Assembly: GCA_963995505.1 (NCBI GenBank)
Contig: OZ023181.1
Location: 5,307,487 to 5,371,486, forward strand
Reading direction: 5' to 3'
Source: Hypericum androsaemum
Taxonomy: Eukaryota; Streptophyta; Magnoliopsida; Malpighiales; Hypericaceae
DNA: 64,000 nucleotides
The notes below the pieces were generated by a model, which saw nothing but the letters and a program-made list of their open reading frames with translations, made no database searches and had not been told where the DNA came from. Below, piece after piece: positions 9,463 through 20,900 of this stretch. Made by a program: the position numbers and the translations under genes. The number at the start of each line of letters is the position of its first letter. The stretch's first letter is position 1.

Positions 9463-11459
9463 ACTGAAAAATCTAAACAAAAGGCGCAAGCGCCGTCTCT
9501 CCGAAAAATGAAGACAGGGGCTACTTTCTTTGGCATCCTATATATGTTTGCTAGATACTTTTCGTGGTACTTGTTCGCCCCGCAAGGGTGAGTCATCTCC
9601 AGAGCAGCATGGATGCACTTGTGATAAGAGAAAGCTTCGCTTGTTCTGTCACTTCTAACCACTGCAAAACAACGAGTTTCTTCGTATTGAAAAGCAAGTT
9701 TAATAAGCAAAGTAAACAAAGCAACAACTTAGTGACTTTGATCAATCCGAATCTACTAATAGACATACCTTAATCCCTTGAGCTCCAATACCAATCTTCT
9801 CATTTCTCTTCAAGTATAAAAAGAATGAACAGTTCTTATGCCAGAGAACCTGTTAAATACTCCAAATCATGATATTCACAGAAGATAACCAAAAGTAATA
9901 TTTTTCCAATAGCATGGACATCCTTTTTCTCTTCTCACCTTTGCTAAACTTGAGGGACAAAATGAGCAGTGAAATTCTTTTCTGGAAATTCTTGGTGAAA
10001 TAATAACTATAGGCAACACATTATCCTTTCTGGCATAATGGTAGTACAAACTTTGAATATCCCGAAAGACGTTCTTGAATGCTTCTACCAAAGTTAGACT
10101 AAGAGTAGCAGATCTCTGCTTCTCGTAGCACAAACGCTGTACATCACGGATAACAGCAAGCTGGTCGTCTTCGCCATTTCCTGCTAAAATGTCTCCACAA
10201 GAATCCACCATGAGTTGCTGTGTAAGAATCTGGACAGAGGTATAAGTCTGCAAGAGAAACACTCGATCCCCTTACAGACAACCACTCACAGAGAACTTCT
10301 TGGGTGGCATGCAAGGAATCAAGACACAGATTCGGACAACTTCTGACGAGGCTCTGAAAAACGTTATCAGTGTCGCGTAACCAAGAAGATCCTTCGGAAG
10401 TAACAAACAAGAGCTTGCCTTGGAAGCCTTAAGACAATCAAGAGCCCTTGAGCTCAACTCATGTGCTGTCCCTCTGAAACCGACCAGTTTTCTGTAAGCC
10501 CTGGTCCTTTTATCCTACAAAAATTTATTTTAGCATGAGAAAAAGAATAAAATCTCAACACCCAACAGAGCACAAGGGTTGCAAGTTTAAAAAGCTTACA
10601 AAGATCAATCTTTCTGTCACCCAAGCCTTCCTTCAAATTCTTCCTAGGAGGTTTCTCGTTGATTTCTACAAATATGTCGGATTTCTTGAATTTCATCCTC
10701 GGATGCCAAACCGGTCAATGTTGCTTGTTCATGGAACCAATAAGCATTCCATGAAGAAAGTAGATTAAATATTAGAGGGGGAAAAAAACTTACCTTGCAA
10801 CAATAATTGCAACCCTTGGGGGTATATTCTCTGAAGATGCCAAGTCAGCACCCTGAAATAAGTTCGTGCCAGATATGAGACACTAGAATCTAGCAGTATG
10901 AGGAATGAGCAGATGAAGCACAAAAAGGGCATAAAGCTAACAAACTTAGGAAGCCATTGAGCGGTTTTTACACAACAAAAAGACTCGGTACGATTCCTCG
11001 GACGGACATAAATGTATAGTCAATGCTGATCAGTTGACTTCCCATGTGAACTGCATTAGACTTGAAACATGACCATGGAGTTACGCATCCGATTGCACGC
11101 GCATCCATTCGGATGTCCCTTCGGTATTATTACCTTTTCGTCATCGGTCGCAATACCGAAAGAAATGCCTGCCAGAACAGACAGCCAACGGTACTTCTTG
11201 TTCCAGACACTCGATGAACGTCCTAAAATGCCAAATAACCTGCAACCCAAAGGACAAACCCCACAAACAATACTAATAAGAAAAACTCTATAGTTAGAGA
11301 CCAAAGCTTCTTCCTTTGCCAAGTAAATGTGCAAGAAACAACAATGCACGGAAGTGGGTTGATTGCTTTAGGACCCGGAAACCCTTCTGGCCGTTCTTTG
11401 GGACGAAACACAAAGAGCAGAGCAGAGCAGAGGGAAAACAGAAGAGAAAAGGACAACAT
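9378..11459 (-). pseudogene. Unidentified multi-exon coding region, frameshifted
   Basis: Several exon-like blocks lie on the minus strand: about 11230-11150 (ending AAAAG|GTAATA), 10853-10795 (ADLASSENIPPRVAIIVA), 10700-10600 (SDIFVEINEKPPRKNLKEGL), 10515-10275 (TRAYRKLVGFRGTAHELSSR, then a frame change near 10408 into FVTSEGSSWLRDTDNVFQSL), 10240-9880 and 9719-9560. The last block has RCFAVVRSDRTSEAFSYHKC, which resembles the DUF3223 pattern found near the C-terminus of Pol IV/V large subunits and in DCL-type proteins; this is tentative, because another frame with a good acceptor also reads through. The frame change and lack of a clear start suggest a decaying gene, though a missed intron could explain part of it. 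I cannot name the family. Confidence 0.4.
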
Positions 11460-11571
11460 GGTATTAGTTCCGCGTCACATTAATTTTTTGGTAAACTTCC
11501 CAGCCTTCTTATTTAGAAATGTGTCGCGGTTGAGAAATGTTTTATCGAGTGAGAGAGATTTTTTTAAGTAA

Positions 11572-12653
11572 TGCCCCACTCTTTGAACAACTTTCGTTGA
11601 ATCAAAACTGAAAAACAAACATGAAAACATATATTACAATAGAGGTAGATGAGTTTTCTCATGTTTTCTTTTTCTTTACTAAAATATTTAAAACCAAAAT
11701 TATTTCCAGTCTATAAATATATGTCTGTTCCGTCGAATATTTTTGAACTACAGAGTAGTGATGTACAAATCGATCAAATTATAAAGTATTAAAGTGAGCT
11801 TTTACCTTTTTATATAAGTAAAAATTTTGTACAACCAAAAACTTAATCATGGTTTTAAATTTGAAACCTAGTTTAGGGTTTAATAAAACCACACTTCACA
11901 TTAGTTAATAAAACTACTCAATGGTCATTCAATTTAGGGTTTTTTTTTGGGAATAAATTTAGGGGTTGTTCTGGTTGTAATTGATCGAAGAGAGTTGCTT
12001 ACACTTTTTAGGCATTGTTTGGTAGTAAATGAATCAAGATTTTATTTCCCTTACTGGAGAGTTATACGAGGAATTCGATTAAATTCTAATTATGAAATTA
12101 TTTATAGTTCTATTCATATGAAAATAATTTCAACAGAAATTATTATTAATATATCTGCTTTGGTATAATTTATGTCTTGCTGTAACGAAATCTACCTGGC
12201 TTTGAAAGTGAATCTTGAGAATAAGTTTGTGTAATCCAACCAACATGAACATACAAAGATATACAAATCTATATCTTATTTTAGACGAGAAATTTATTTA
12301 CGAACCATGTTTGGTTGACTAAAATATGAAGAATTTGATGTCCAAATTCTAGTGATATGGTCGAACATCGAGGATCAAAATTTCAAGAACCAAGATTGGG
12401 ATCGGTATAGAAATTTGAAAAAAAAACTTGTCTAGCACTGAGATTTGCATATAAATAATAAGCAATATATATATGAAATACATGGATAAAAATGTCTAAT
12501 TCCAACTGGAAATTATTATCTTTAAAGCTTCGATCATGGAAACAACCCTTGGTGAAACCTTGTAAATTTGTTTGGAATTTCATATTCAAGTATGATTGAC
12601 CCAATTTAGGAGGTGATTCTTCTTTTTCTTTTTTCATTCGTTCCTCCATCTTT
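11572..12653. other. AT-rich intergenic stretch
   Basis: I see no gene, structural RNA or clear repeat end. On the minus strand AATAAA at 12654-12659, about 190 nt past the stop of the neighbouring gene, is a plausible polyadenylation signal for that gene. Confidence 0.4.
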
Positions 12654-12844
12654 TTTATTCTTAAAACAATAGCTACAGCATATATTATATTACTTCTTCT
12701 ATGGTACAAGTGACAAGATACAATCAATTCGAAAGGGCCATGAAAAGGGGACCCCGAGTTATTTTGGAGCCCCTGAAATCTGTAGGCTGCCCCTAAGAAC
12801 ACGCCACTGCAATATTTTCGAATCATATCGCCTGTTCATTCTTG

Positions 12845-15800
12845 CTAGGATGCAGGAGCATGTTCTTGGATTGCGGTAGCTAGCTTGCTTCGATCCTCCT
12901 CTGTTTTTGTCCTAATCAAAAAGGTACGAGCCGCAATCTGACTATTGTCGCCACCATCATCACGCTGCAGCAGTAAACCAGGCCAGCAGTTCGCAACGAG
13001 TTGCAGTTATAGATTAAGATCAGAAAAAAGTACATATAACATCGAAAAAGTATCTCACCGCGGTATGAAATATAGCTACTAGGGAATTCTTTAGAGCATT
13101 TGTCTTGATTCCTGGATAAAGGAGAGCATTTAGCAAAACTTTCCCCACCTGCCACACAGAAACACAGCAGGTACGGAAGATGAGTGCCAAATTGCAGCTT
13201 TTTCGGGTAAAAAAGATTATTGAAAAGATTGCCAGGAGTACCTCATTTCGGATAATGATAGTTGGTTTTGATTCTTTTGTCCCCTTGCTGATACCCTCTA
13301 TACATTTGATAGAAAGCTGCCCGGTACCTCTATCTTTCCACGTATCTTTATCGGATGGATCACTCGACTGGATAATAATGACACAACATTTATCAAGCAT
13401 GCTGAAACTGTAGTTACTTTTTCAGCATTACGAGCAGTGGAACAAATACTAAAATGTACCTTGACATATAACTTGCATTTGACCTCATGAACTACAACAA
13501 TACCCTTCTCTTCAGACTTCTTCACCGACGGGCTGCCAGGTCGGGGCAGTTCATCATCTGACAGAATGAAAGAACTAATTGTCATGCACGGAGAGAATGA
13601 AAGGTTATGTCAGGCCCTAAACAGAATCACTCTATATCTGAACTATTTCCCAAACCATCCCAGATTTCAAATTTTGAACTCAACTCAATGGTGCATGGTT
13701 CAAGTCGGGCTTTCAAAGGAACAATATATCATCACACTAGCATAGCAATAAGCTTGTGACCGCCTGCTCCCAAAATGAATGAACGTCTCCACGTAAATTA
13801 ATTAGGAAAGACAAAGACCGAACAGTTTCACTTTGACATGTCAAGTAAAGTTATGACAGGCAAAGCAGACATGCCAAAAAACCCCATGTCCAGTGATCAT
13901 ATGTTCAACACAGCTGTTTTTAGTTTGCATATACATAATCTGCTAAATACAATAGATAGGCATGCCATAGGACACTGGTAATATACAATGGAAAAATGAA
14001 AAATGTTAACAAGGATGCCCACAATTTTTCCTGCAAAAAATTGAGATGACCCGAGAAACTAATTGTATTATTCTTTTTCTAGTTAAAAGTGACAATATAG
14101 ATGCTTTAAAGACTGAGATAATTAAAAAAACAAATTAAGAGTTTAAGCATCACAGCAAAAAAATTGGGAGTCAGAGTTGACTAAGAATGGGAAGGCACGG
14201 GGGAATTGGCATAAATGTATCTAGTAGGACATTTTCCTCCATAATATTGAGAAGGATCATAATGATACTATGATAGAATCATAGACAGTAGAAAATATTG
14301 ATATTAATTCTCTAGGTTTAATCATAAAAGTCGTACCCTCCACATAGAGAGGTAATGCAATCATACAGCAGCAATCACTATAAAAAATGATCCACCAAAT
14401 AAAGAAGTTGTAAAAATCTCCCAATAAATAGTGGCATAAAATACCACAGTTTCTACAGAAGTTACCAGTCAGTGAAAAGTCATTCGAACGAGAAAAGGAA
14501 AGGAAAAAATTGAGTTAGCTTTCTTACCGTCATTTGCATCATCTTGAGGGCGATCAGCTGCAGCTGCATTTTGACCTATTAATAGAGAAAAGGGCAGATA
14601 TAAGGACACCTTACATATTTGACAGACACTATTGCTCTGGATACCATTACCTACCAAACAAGATAGGAGATCGGGTGTTGAAAAATATTCCAGAGGTCTG
14701 GCTGTTAGAGAATACTCCTGAACTTTGGCTGTTAGAGAATGCGGCAGAGCTTTGACTTTTGAAGAAAGGCCCTGAAGCTTGGCTGCCAGACAGTACTCCA
14801 GAGCTCTGATTGCTTGACGATAATCCAAAGCTAGGATTAGGTAAAAACAATCCTGGACTTTGACTGTTTGAGAACAACGGGGTGCTCTGGTTAGAGAATA
14901 ACCCTAAACTTTGACTACTGGGATTTTGCGCAGAACTTTGAGTACCGGAGAACAACCCAGAGCCCTGACTGCTAGAGAACAAACTGGAGCTTTGAGTATT
15001 TGAAAGTACTCCTCCAGAACTTTGATTGCTGGGAAGTGCACCAGAAGCCCAAGCGGAGGAAAAATCGGAACTCTTAGTGGCCGGAGTAGGAGTAAATACA
15101 GCTTTCTCTTGAGACAATTTATTTTCACTAACAAGTGTGCCCGTAACTAATTTATTTAGAGTGGCTGCTGATCCTCCTTTCAAAGCATTAGCTCTAAGCC
15201 AACTCACAACATCACTGAACTTCTCCTGCAATAGACCACCACTTGAATCAAAATCACTATTACATAGAAGGAAAAACCGGTAACTAGAACAGGAACGAGA
15301 TATCGTACCACAGCTAGCTTACCATAATACTAGAAGCATGAGTTAGGTAGTCCCTGACCCCATCTTCCCACAGCTCGTCCGGGTGATTCCTCAGTTGCAT
15401 TTGCACCCAACTATCAAAAATCGGCAAGACTATAGTCATTTACCAGCACCCGCACCACCACCACCAACAACAACTTCGAACCACCAAACCTGGCAAACTG
15501 GGAGTTGAGAGCCCTAACATGCTGGCGAGACAATTCGGCATTGTTCATATCCAATGGCGACTCCGCGATATCCCGCGTTCGAGACCTCTCCGGTCTGAAT
15601 CCATCCAAACTCGGTCCTCCTAACACTCGTCTGCTCCTGAACTAACCGTGCAAAGATTCCCAAAAGTCAGCCCCCAAAAAAAAGCAGCAAATCCTACTAA
15701 AAGCACACACTCCAAAAATCCTAAAGATCGCAACTTTATCCAATTAACCGAACCCCACCAAGCTCCCAACTTCACATTAGCCCGCCACAACTAATAAAGC

Positions 15801-15950
15801 ACATTATCACCAAAAAAAATAATGAAGCACACCACTTTTTTTAATTAAGCATATCAATAAGAACCAGAGGTGGAGGAAGATGGAGCTCACTATGGCGTCG
15901 TTAGTGTCCGTTGCCGAGTCCGACGCGGCGAGGCGCTTCGTCCCTCTCAT
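12845..15950 (-). CDS. NUP50-like nucleoporin with C-terminal Ran-binding domain
   Basis: Nine exons join in phase: 15891-15950, 15490-15641, 15323-15410, 14655-15225, 14528-14575, 13460-13557, 13242-13367, 13059-13148, 12845-12964. All introns are GT-AG; the total is 1353 nt, 450 aa plus stop. The start gives MRGTKRLAASDS, followed by RRVLGGPSLDGF and the motif WVQMQLRNHPDELWEDGVRDY, as in plant NUP50-type proteins. Residues of about 110-305 are disordered and repetitive (SSG-x-F-S-N-x-Q units with scattered FG/LF). From about residue 325 the RanBP1/PH fold appears, with GKVLLNALLYPGIKTN, NSLVAIFHT and ARTFLIRTKTEEDR. Such proteins act at the nuclear pore in Ran-dependent transport. No defect is visible, so it is probably functional. 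Which plant paralogue it matches is uncertain. Confidence 0.88.
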
Positions 15951-16134
15951 TGGAAGCCCTTGTCGGTGTTCCTATGGTGGCTTTAAAGCTGCAACGAGAA
16001 AGTGGAAAGGGGACTTTTTTAAAAAGAATTTATCTAGGGTTCTTTTTGGTATTGGTGGGTTTCCTTTTCTTTTCTTTTCCATTTTTTAAAATTGTGATAT
16101 ATTATATAGTTTTTTTTATGTAGTATCGGTAGCA

Positions 16135-16424
16135 ATTGGGTCCGGAGTAGGTGTCATTTCGGACCGTTTAGACTGCATGATCGATAATGGCATGTCCTGT
16201 TTATGACAATGGCATGTCTCGGTTACGACACTGGCAAGCCGAGTTATTGATAATGACCTGCGTGCTACGACAATTGAATGTCTACTTATCGATAATGGTA
16301 TGTCGGTGATCCTTTGTCACGCAGATTTTTTCATTTTTGTCTCTGTATTTTAAATTTTTTGCAAAAAAGCCCCCGCATGTCCTTCATTCCAAACGGTTCG
16401 GAATGGGTCCGTTCCGGACCCAAT
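16135..16424. mobile_element. Small foldback element (MITE-like)
   Basis: The left end attgggtccgg...cggaccgttt at 16135-16169 is mirrored by aaacggttcgg...ccggacccaat at about 16391-16424. The loop contains several diverged copies of a unit like gataatggcatgtc (16189-16305). No coding sequence is present and a target duplication is not clear. Confidence 0.5.
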
Positions 16425-16601
16425 CCAAGCCCGTATCGGGAGAGCTGGAACTAGAGACCTAGTTAGATCTACTAATTGATATATTATATACTTTTTTAAA
16501 AGTAGATATATAATGAGTTAAATTCCTTTAAAGTTATTTTAGTAGTTTGTATTTGGATGTCAACAAACTTCTAATTTCGATTATTATACGAAAGATGTGA
16601 T

Positions 16602-16920
16602 TTTTTTTTTGGAAAAGATTTAGATTAGCAGTTTTATTAATCATGACAATCATACAAAAGAAGCTCCTCTAGATTATACGGAGTATTGAAAGTTACATCA
16701 TCAAGATTTGCACCTAATCTAGGGGCTTTAGCGAGTCAATCTACAACTTGATTAGCACTCCTTGGAATGTAAACTAATTTACACAAAAATAAACTCAAAA
16801 GTGACGTTTGAACCTCTAAAATTTGAAGCTCAATGTCCCAATCAATGATAGACTCAACGATGTGATCTAAATGTCCAAATCGGCCACCGTTTGCATGGGA
16901 TGGGGAAAAGGCCTCCACTC
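16602..16920 (-). pseudogene. LINE RNase H-domain fragment
   Basis: Read on the minus strand, LVYIPRSANQVVD is followed, after a TGA where Trp is expected, by LAKAPRLGANLDDVTFNTP. This is the end of the RVT_3 RNase H domain of plant LINEs (pattern IPRSAN-x-VAD-W-LA). A T-run at 16602-16612 probably represents the poly(A) tail. The element is strongly 5'-truncated. Confidence 0.65.
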
Positions 16921-17001
16921 GTGTCCAGGACTACTAAAATTTCATTAATTAAGACTCGATAATTAATAACCTTTTTAAAATATATATTTTTATTTCATCT
17001 T

Positions 17002-17547
17002 ACACTGCGATAAAAAAATTATAAAGTTTTTTTTTTATAAAGTGATAATTTCTAAATTAATAAAAAGTCTCGGTCTCGAGTCGAGACTAGTGGAAAAATT
17101 TAAAATAACTTCTCTATCATAATAACTAATACTTTTTCAAAAAATATTAGTGCTATAACTCGGTCTCAATTTTTGCATAAAGTGATATTTTTTAATAAAT
17201 ACATAAATCTTTTCATACTTTATGAATTTAAAAAATATTTTAAGATAGTAGTTTGTGCTATACTTGCTTATTTGATAAATTTTACATAATCATTCATCTT
17301 ATGAATTATCGTCAATTGATCCGTGTGATCGTCGTCTTGTTGTAAAAAAAATCTCAATTGAGTGTGACATTTAAATAACGCTATAAGCCGAAATTCTAGG
17401 CGATTTGATAATATACAATGTAATTTTTTGGTATTTACATATTTATCGACCAAAAAATCAATTTTAATAATTTGGGAGCTAAAAACGTATGTAATAACTT
17501 TTCTAAAGTGATATTTTTCTCTAATCCCATTGAAGAATTTTACTTTA
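17002..17547 (+). mobile_element. Degenerate Emigrant/pogo-like MITE
   Basis: This region aligns along its length with the well-preserved copy at 37202-37761. Shared segments include aaaaagtctcggt, tatcataataactaatactt and aaatattttaagata. Its terminal repeats are eroded. It lies just downstream of the DUF4378 gene. Confidence 0.6.
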
Positions 17548-17943
17548 GTCATAAAATTAGTAGTTTTATTCAGAAAAGAATTAGTAATTCGTAACATTAA
17601 TATCATCAAAATTGATGAAAAAGAAGACGAATATGATAACCTATATTCCTCGAGATTGCAACATTAATATCATCTTCCAGCTGCAGAAAGGTTGATTAAA
17701 ATGTATTAATATCTTTTACACAGTGCCTTCAGGCTTCCCGTTATAGTCATTGTGACTCAGAATCTCACACCATATGACTAAATCAATCCGGTAATCGTTA
17801 GTTTTCAATTCACGTAATCTAAAACGCAAATATTCATTATAACGAATAATTCAGATTCGACCGGATAAAATTTTTGAATACTAAAAATACTCTTCCAATA
17901 AATATCACACCGACGTGTTTTAAAAGTTTCAACTTAATACAAA

Positions 17944-20900
17944 CTAGAAACAAAAATCAATTAGAACTTCTTCCATCAACAAGTTCAAAACCTCACTCTC
18001 CAACTCTAAGGCCACTTCAGCTTTACAATCCTCTTCCAAGCTCTTCCAAACCCAATGCCTCTCCATTTCTCTCAGGTACACTTGCCTGCCTTCTTCAACC
18101 TCCCACCCCAAGATCACCTCCTGGGGCTTCCCATTTAACCAACCCCTCACTAGGGCAACCTCTTCCTCGTACTGTTCTTGGTCCCCTCCTGCTATTTGTT
18201 CCCTGAAGAAGTCTAAAAGCAGATGGTCAACTTTGGAGATCGGTGTCCTAATTGGTGATGACACAGTTGCTTCTGTGAGCCTGAGGAGCTCTTCGGCCTT
18301 GTTTTCACTTCCCATTTCTTTCATTAGTTCTGAGGAAATGGGATTTGTTGTTCTTGGAGATTCTAAATCTGCCAGTGCGAATCGCTTTCGCAAGTCCACT
18401 GGCTCCAGCTTTGTGAGGCTCTCGAACCTACTCAGCTTTCCCATCAGCTTCTTCTTTGTTCCTGTTGATGATCACATAATAGATAGATGTTGCCGATTTA
18501 GTCTAGCACTAATAAACAAACCCACCACGTTCACAATGCAATACTTGTAATTAGCGATATAGTCGTTGATAGTTGTTAGGGATTGTTCCAAATTTCTAAT
18601 TAGAGTAGGGCTCTATTTCCTGATCAGAATAGAGTACTAGTCTCCTATATATATACGGCCAATGCCTAGGTCTTATTTGTACTAGTTGAGAGTTGTGAGG
18701 TAGAGAGAACCCTCACGGAGGCCTTGTAACCGATTGAACTCACATAGTGGACGACTCTCCTTTGCCCGTGGTTTTCTCCCCGTCTTGGGGTTTCCACGTA
18801 ATTCTTGTGTCTCGTGTTTTACTCGTTTCGATCTTATTTCTCAACAATTGGTATCAGAGCCGGATCTGAGTTTCAAGTATTCGAGTATTGAAAAAAAAAT
18901 GTGAACAGTAACCGATTTGGGGGAAAATCGGAATTTAGAGTTGTGAAATCCTTGGAGTCGCCGCCGCCCGCGTTCCGACCACCCCTTGGAGCCGCCACCA
19001 CCGAACCCGTCGCCGCGGAGGAGGAGGAAAGGGTTAGCCGCCGCCTGTGAGAGATTTGGGTTGAAAAACCCTAATTTTCGAGTTGACTTGGTCAACTGTT
19101 TGACTGGTTGACCAAAAGTCAACTGTTTTGGCTGATTTTAGTTTTCTAACCAATTTTGGGCTGATTTTTTGGTTCGAGGAGCTTCAGGATGACTTTCATG
19201 AAGTACGAAATCCCTCAATTGACGAGGAAAACTAATTTTTCCTTGTGGCAGGTGAAGATGCGTGCTATTTTGATACATCTAGAGGTGGATGAGACTCTAC
19301 TTGATGAGAAGTCGATGCCTTCGAGTTGGGACGCTGTGATGAAGGCATCAAAGAATCGTAAGGCTATGAGTCAGATCCAGTTGCATCTGTCAGATGATAT
19401 TTTGCGGGACTTGTTGAAGGAGACAACAACTTCCTCATTATGGGCAAAGCTTGAAAAGTTGTGCATGCCCAAGAGTTTGACCAACAAACTGTGCTTGAAG
19501 CAACGACTGTTTTCTATCCGGATGGAAGAAGATAAGTATGTTCATGACCACCTTAATGAATTTAAGGATATAGTGGCTGATCTTAGAACTCTGGATGTGA
19601 AGTATGATGATGAAGATCTTGCTTTATTATTATTGTGCTCGTTGCCTGCTTCTTATCAGCAATTCAGAGATACTCTGTTGTTCAGCCATGATACTCTGAG
19701 TTGGGATAATGTTCATGATTCACTCTTGGAGAAAGAAAGAATTGATAAGCACATTGTGAGTTCCTCTGAAAATAGCCGAGGGACTAGCTTGGTTATGAGA
19801 GGGAGGTCTGAAGAGAGGAATGTTAAGTCTGGTTCGAGGAAGAAGAGCAGAAGCAAATCAAGGTCAAGACACAAGGATAAGACTTGTTTCAACTGTCATA
19901 AGGTTGGGCATATTAAATAGTTCTGTCCGGAGTTGACGAACAAGAAGAAGGGCGAAAAGTCCAGTGCTCCAAAAGGAGAAAGTTCTGATAGCGGCAGTGC
20001 TAGTATTGCCACCACCACTCAGAAAGAAGAATCTGATGGAGACCTTTTGTCTATGATTGATGGGAAGTCTAAAGTTGATGCTGCCTGGGTCCTTGATTCT
20101 GCTTGTACATTTCATATGTGTCCTATCCGGGACTGGTTTTCAACATATGAACGTGCGGAGGGTAATGTTCTTATGGAAAATAATTTTGTCTGCAAGGTTA
20201 TTGGTATTGGCACAGTGAAGATCAAGATGCATGATGGTGTCATTCGAACCTTGACGAATGTGAGGCATATCCCTGATTTGAAGCAGAACTTAATTTCGTT
20301 GAGTACTCTTGATACATTGGGGTACAAGTATACCAGAGAAGGTGGAGTTCTTCGTGTGAGTAAGAACTCATTAGTGCATATGAAGACAAAAAGGAGGTTG
20401 AAAATCTGTACGTTTTGCAGGGTTCTACAGTTACAGGGACTGCTGCTGCTACATCTGGCTCGTTGACAGATTCTGAGAATACCTTATTGTGGCATATACG
20501 ACTTGGTCACATGAGTGAGAAAGGCATGACCGAGCTGAATATGAGAGGATTATTATGTGGACAGGGTATTGAGAAGCTAAAATTTTGTGAGCACTGTGTG
20601 TTTGGCAAGCAGAAGAAAGTCAGTTTTCAGAAAGGTGTGCACACTACAAAGGGAAAACTTGACTATGTTCATTCTGATCTTTGGGGACCGTCTCAAGTTG
20701 CAACAAAGAATGGTTCCAAGTATATGCTGACTATTATTGATAATTATTCGAGGAAGGTGTGGGCGTTCTTCTTGAAGAGCAAAGATCATGTCTTTGCCAC
20801 TTTCAAGCAGTGGAAGACTATGATTGAGAAGCAGACTGGGAGAGATGTCAAGCATCTCCGCACAAACAATGGATTGGAGTTTTGCTCTAGTTGGTTTGAT

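Noticed and set aside
12383..12826. Minus-strand 147-residue open frame
   Set aside because: It lies in the 3' untranslated/downstream region of the NUP50-like gene, has no domain and is AT-biased in composition.
17874..18550. Plus-strand open frames over the last DUF4378 exon
   Set aside because: They are complements of the minus-strand coding exon, which has consistent splice phases and a family match.
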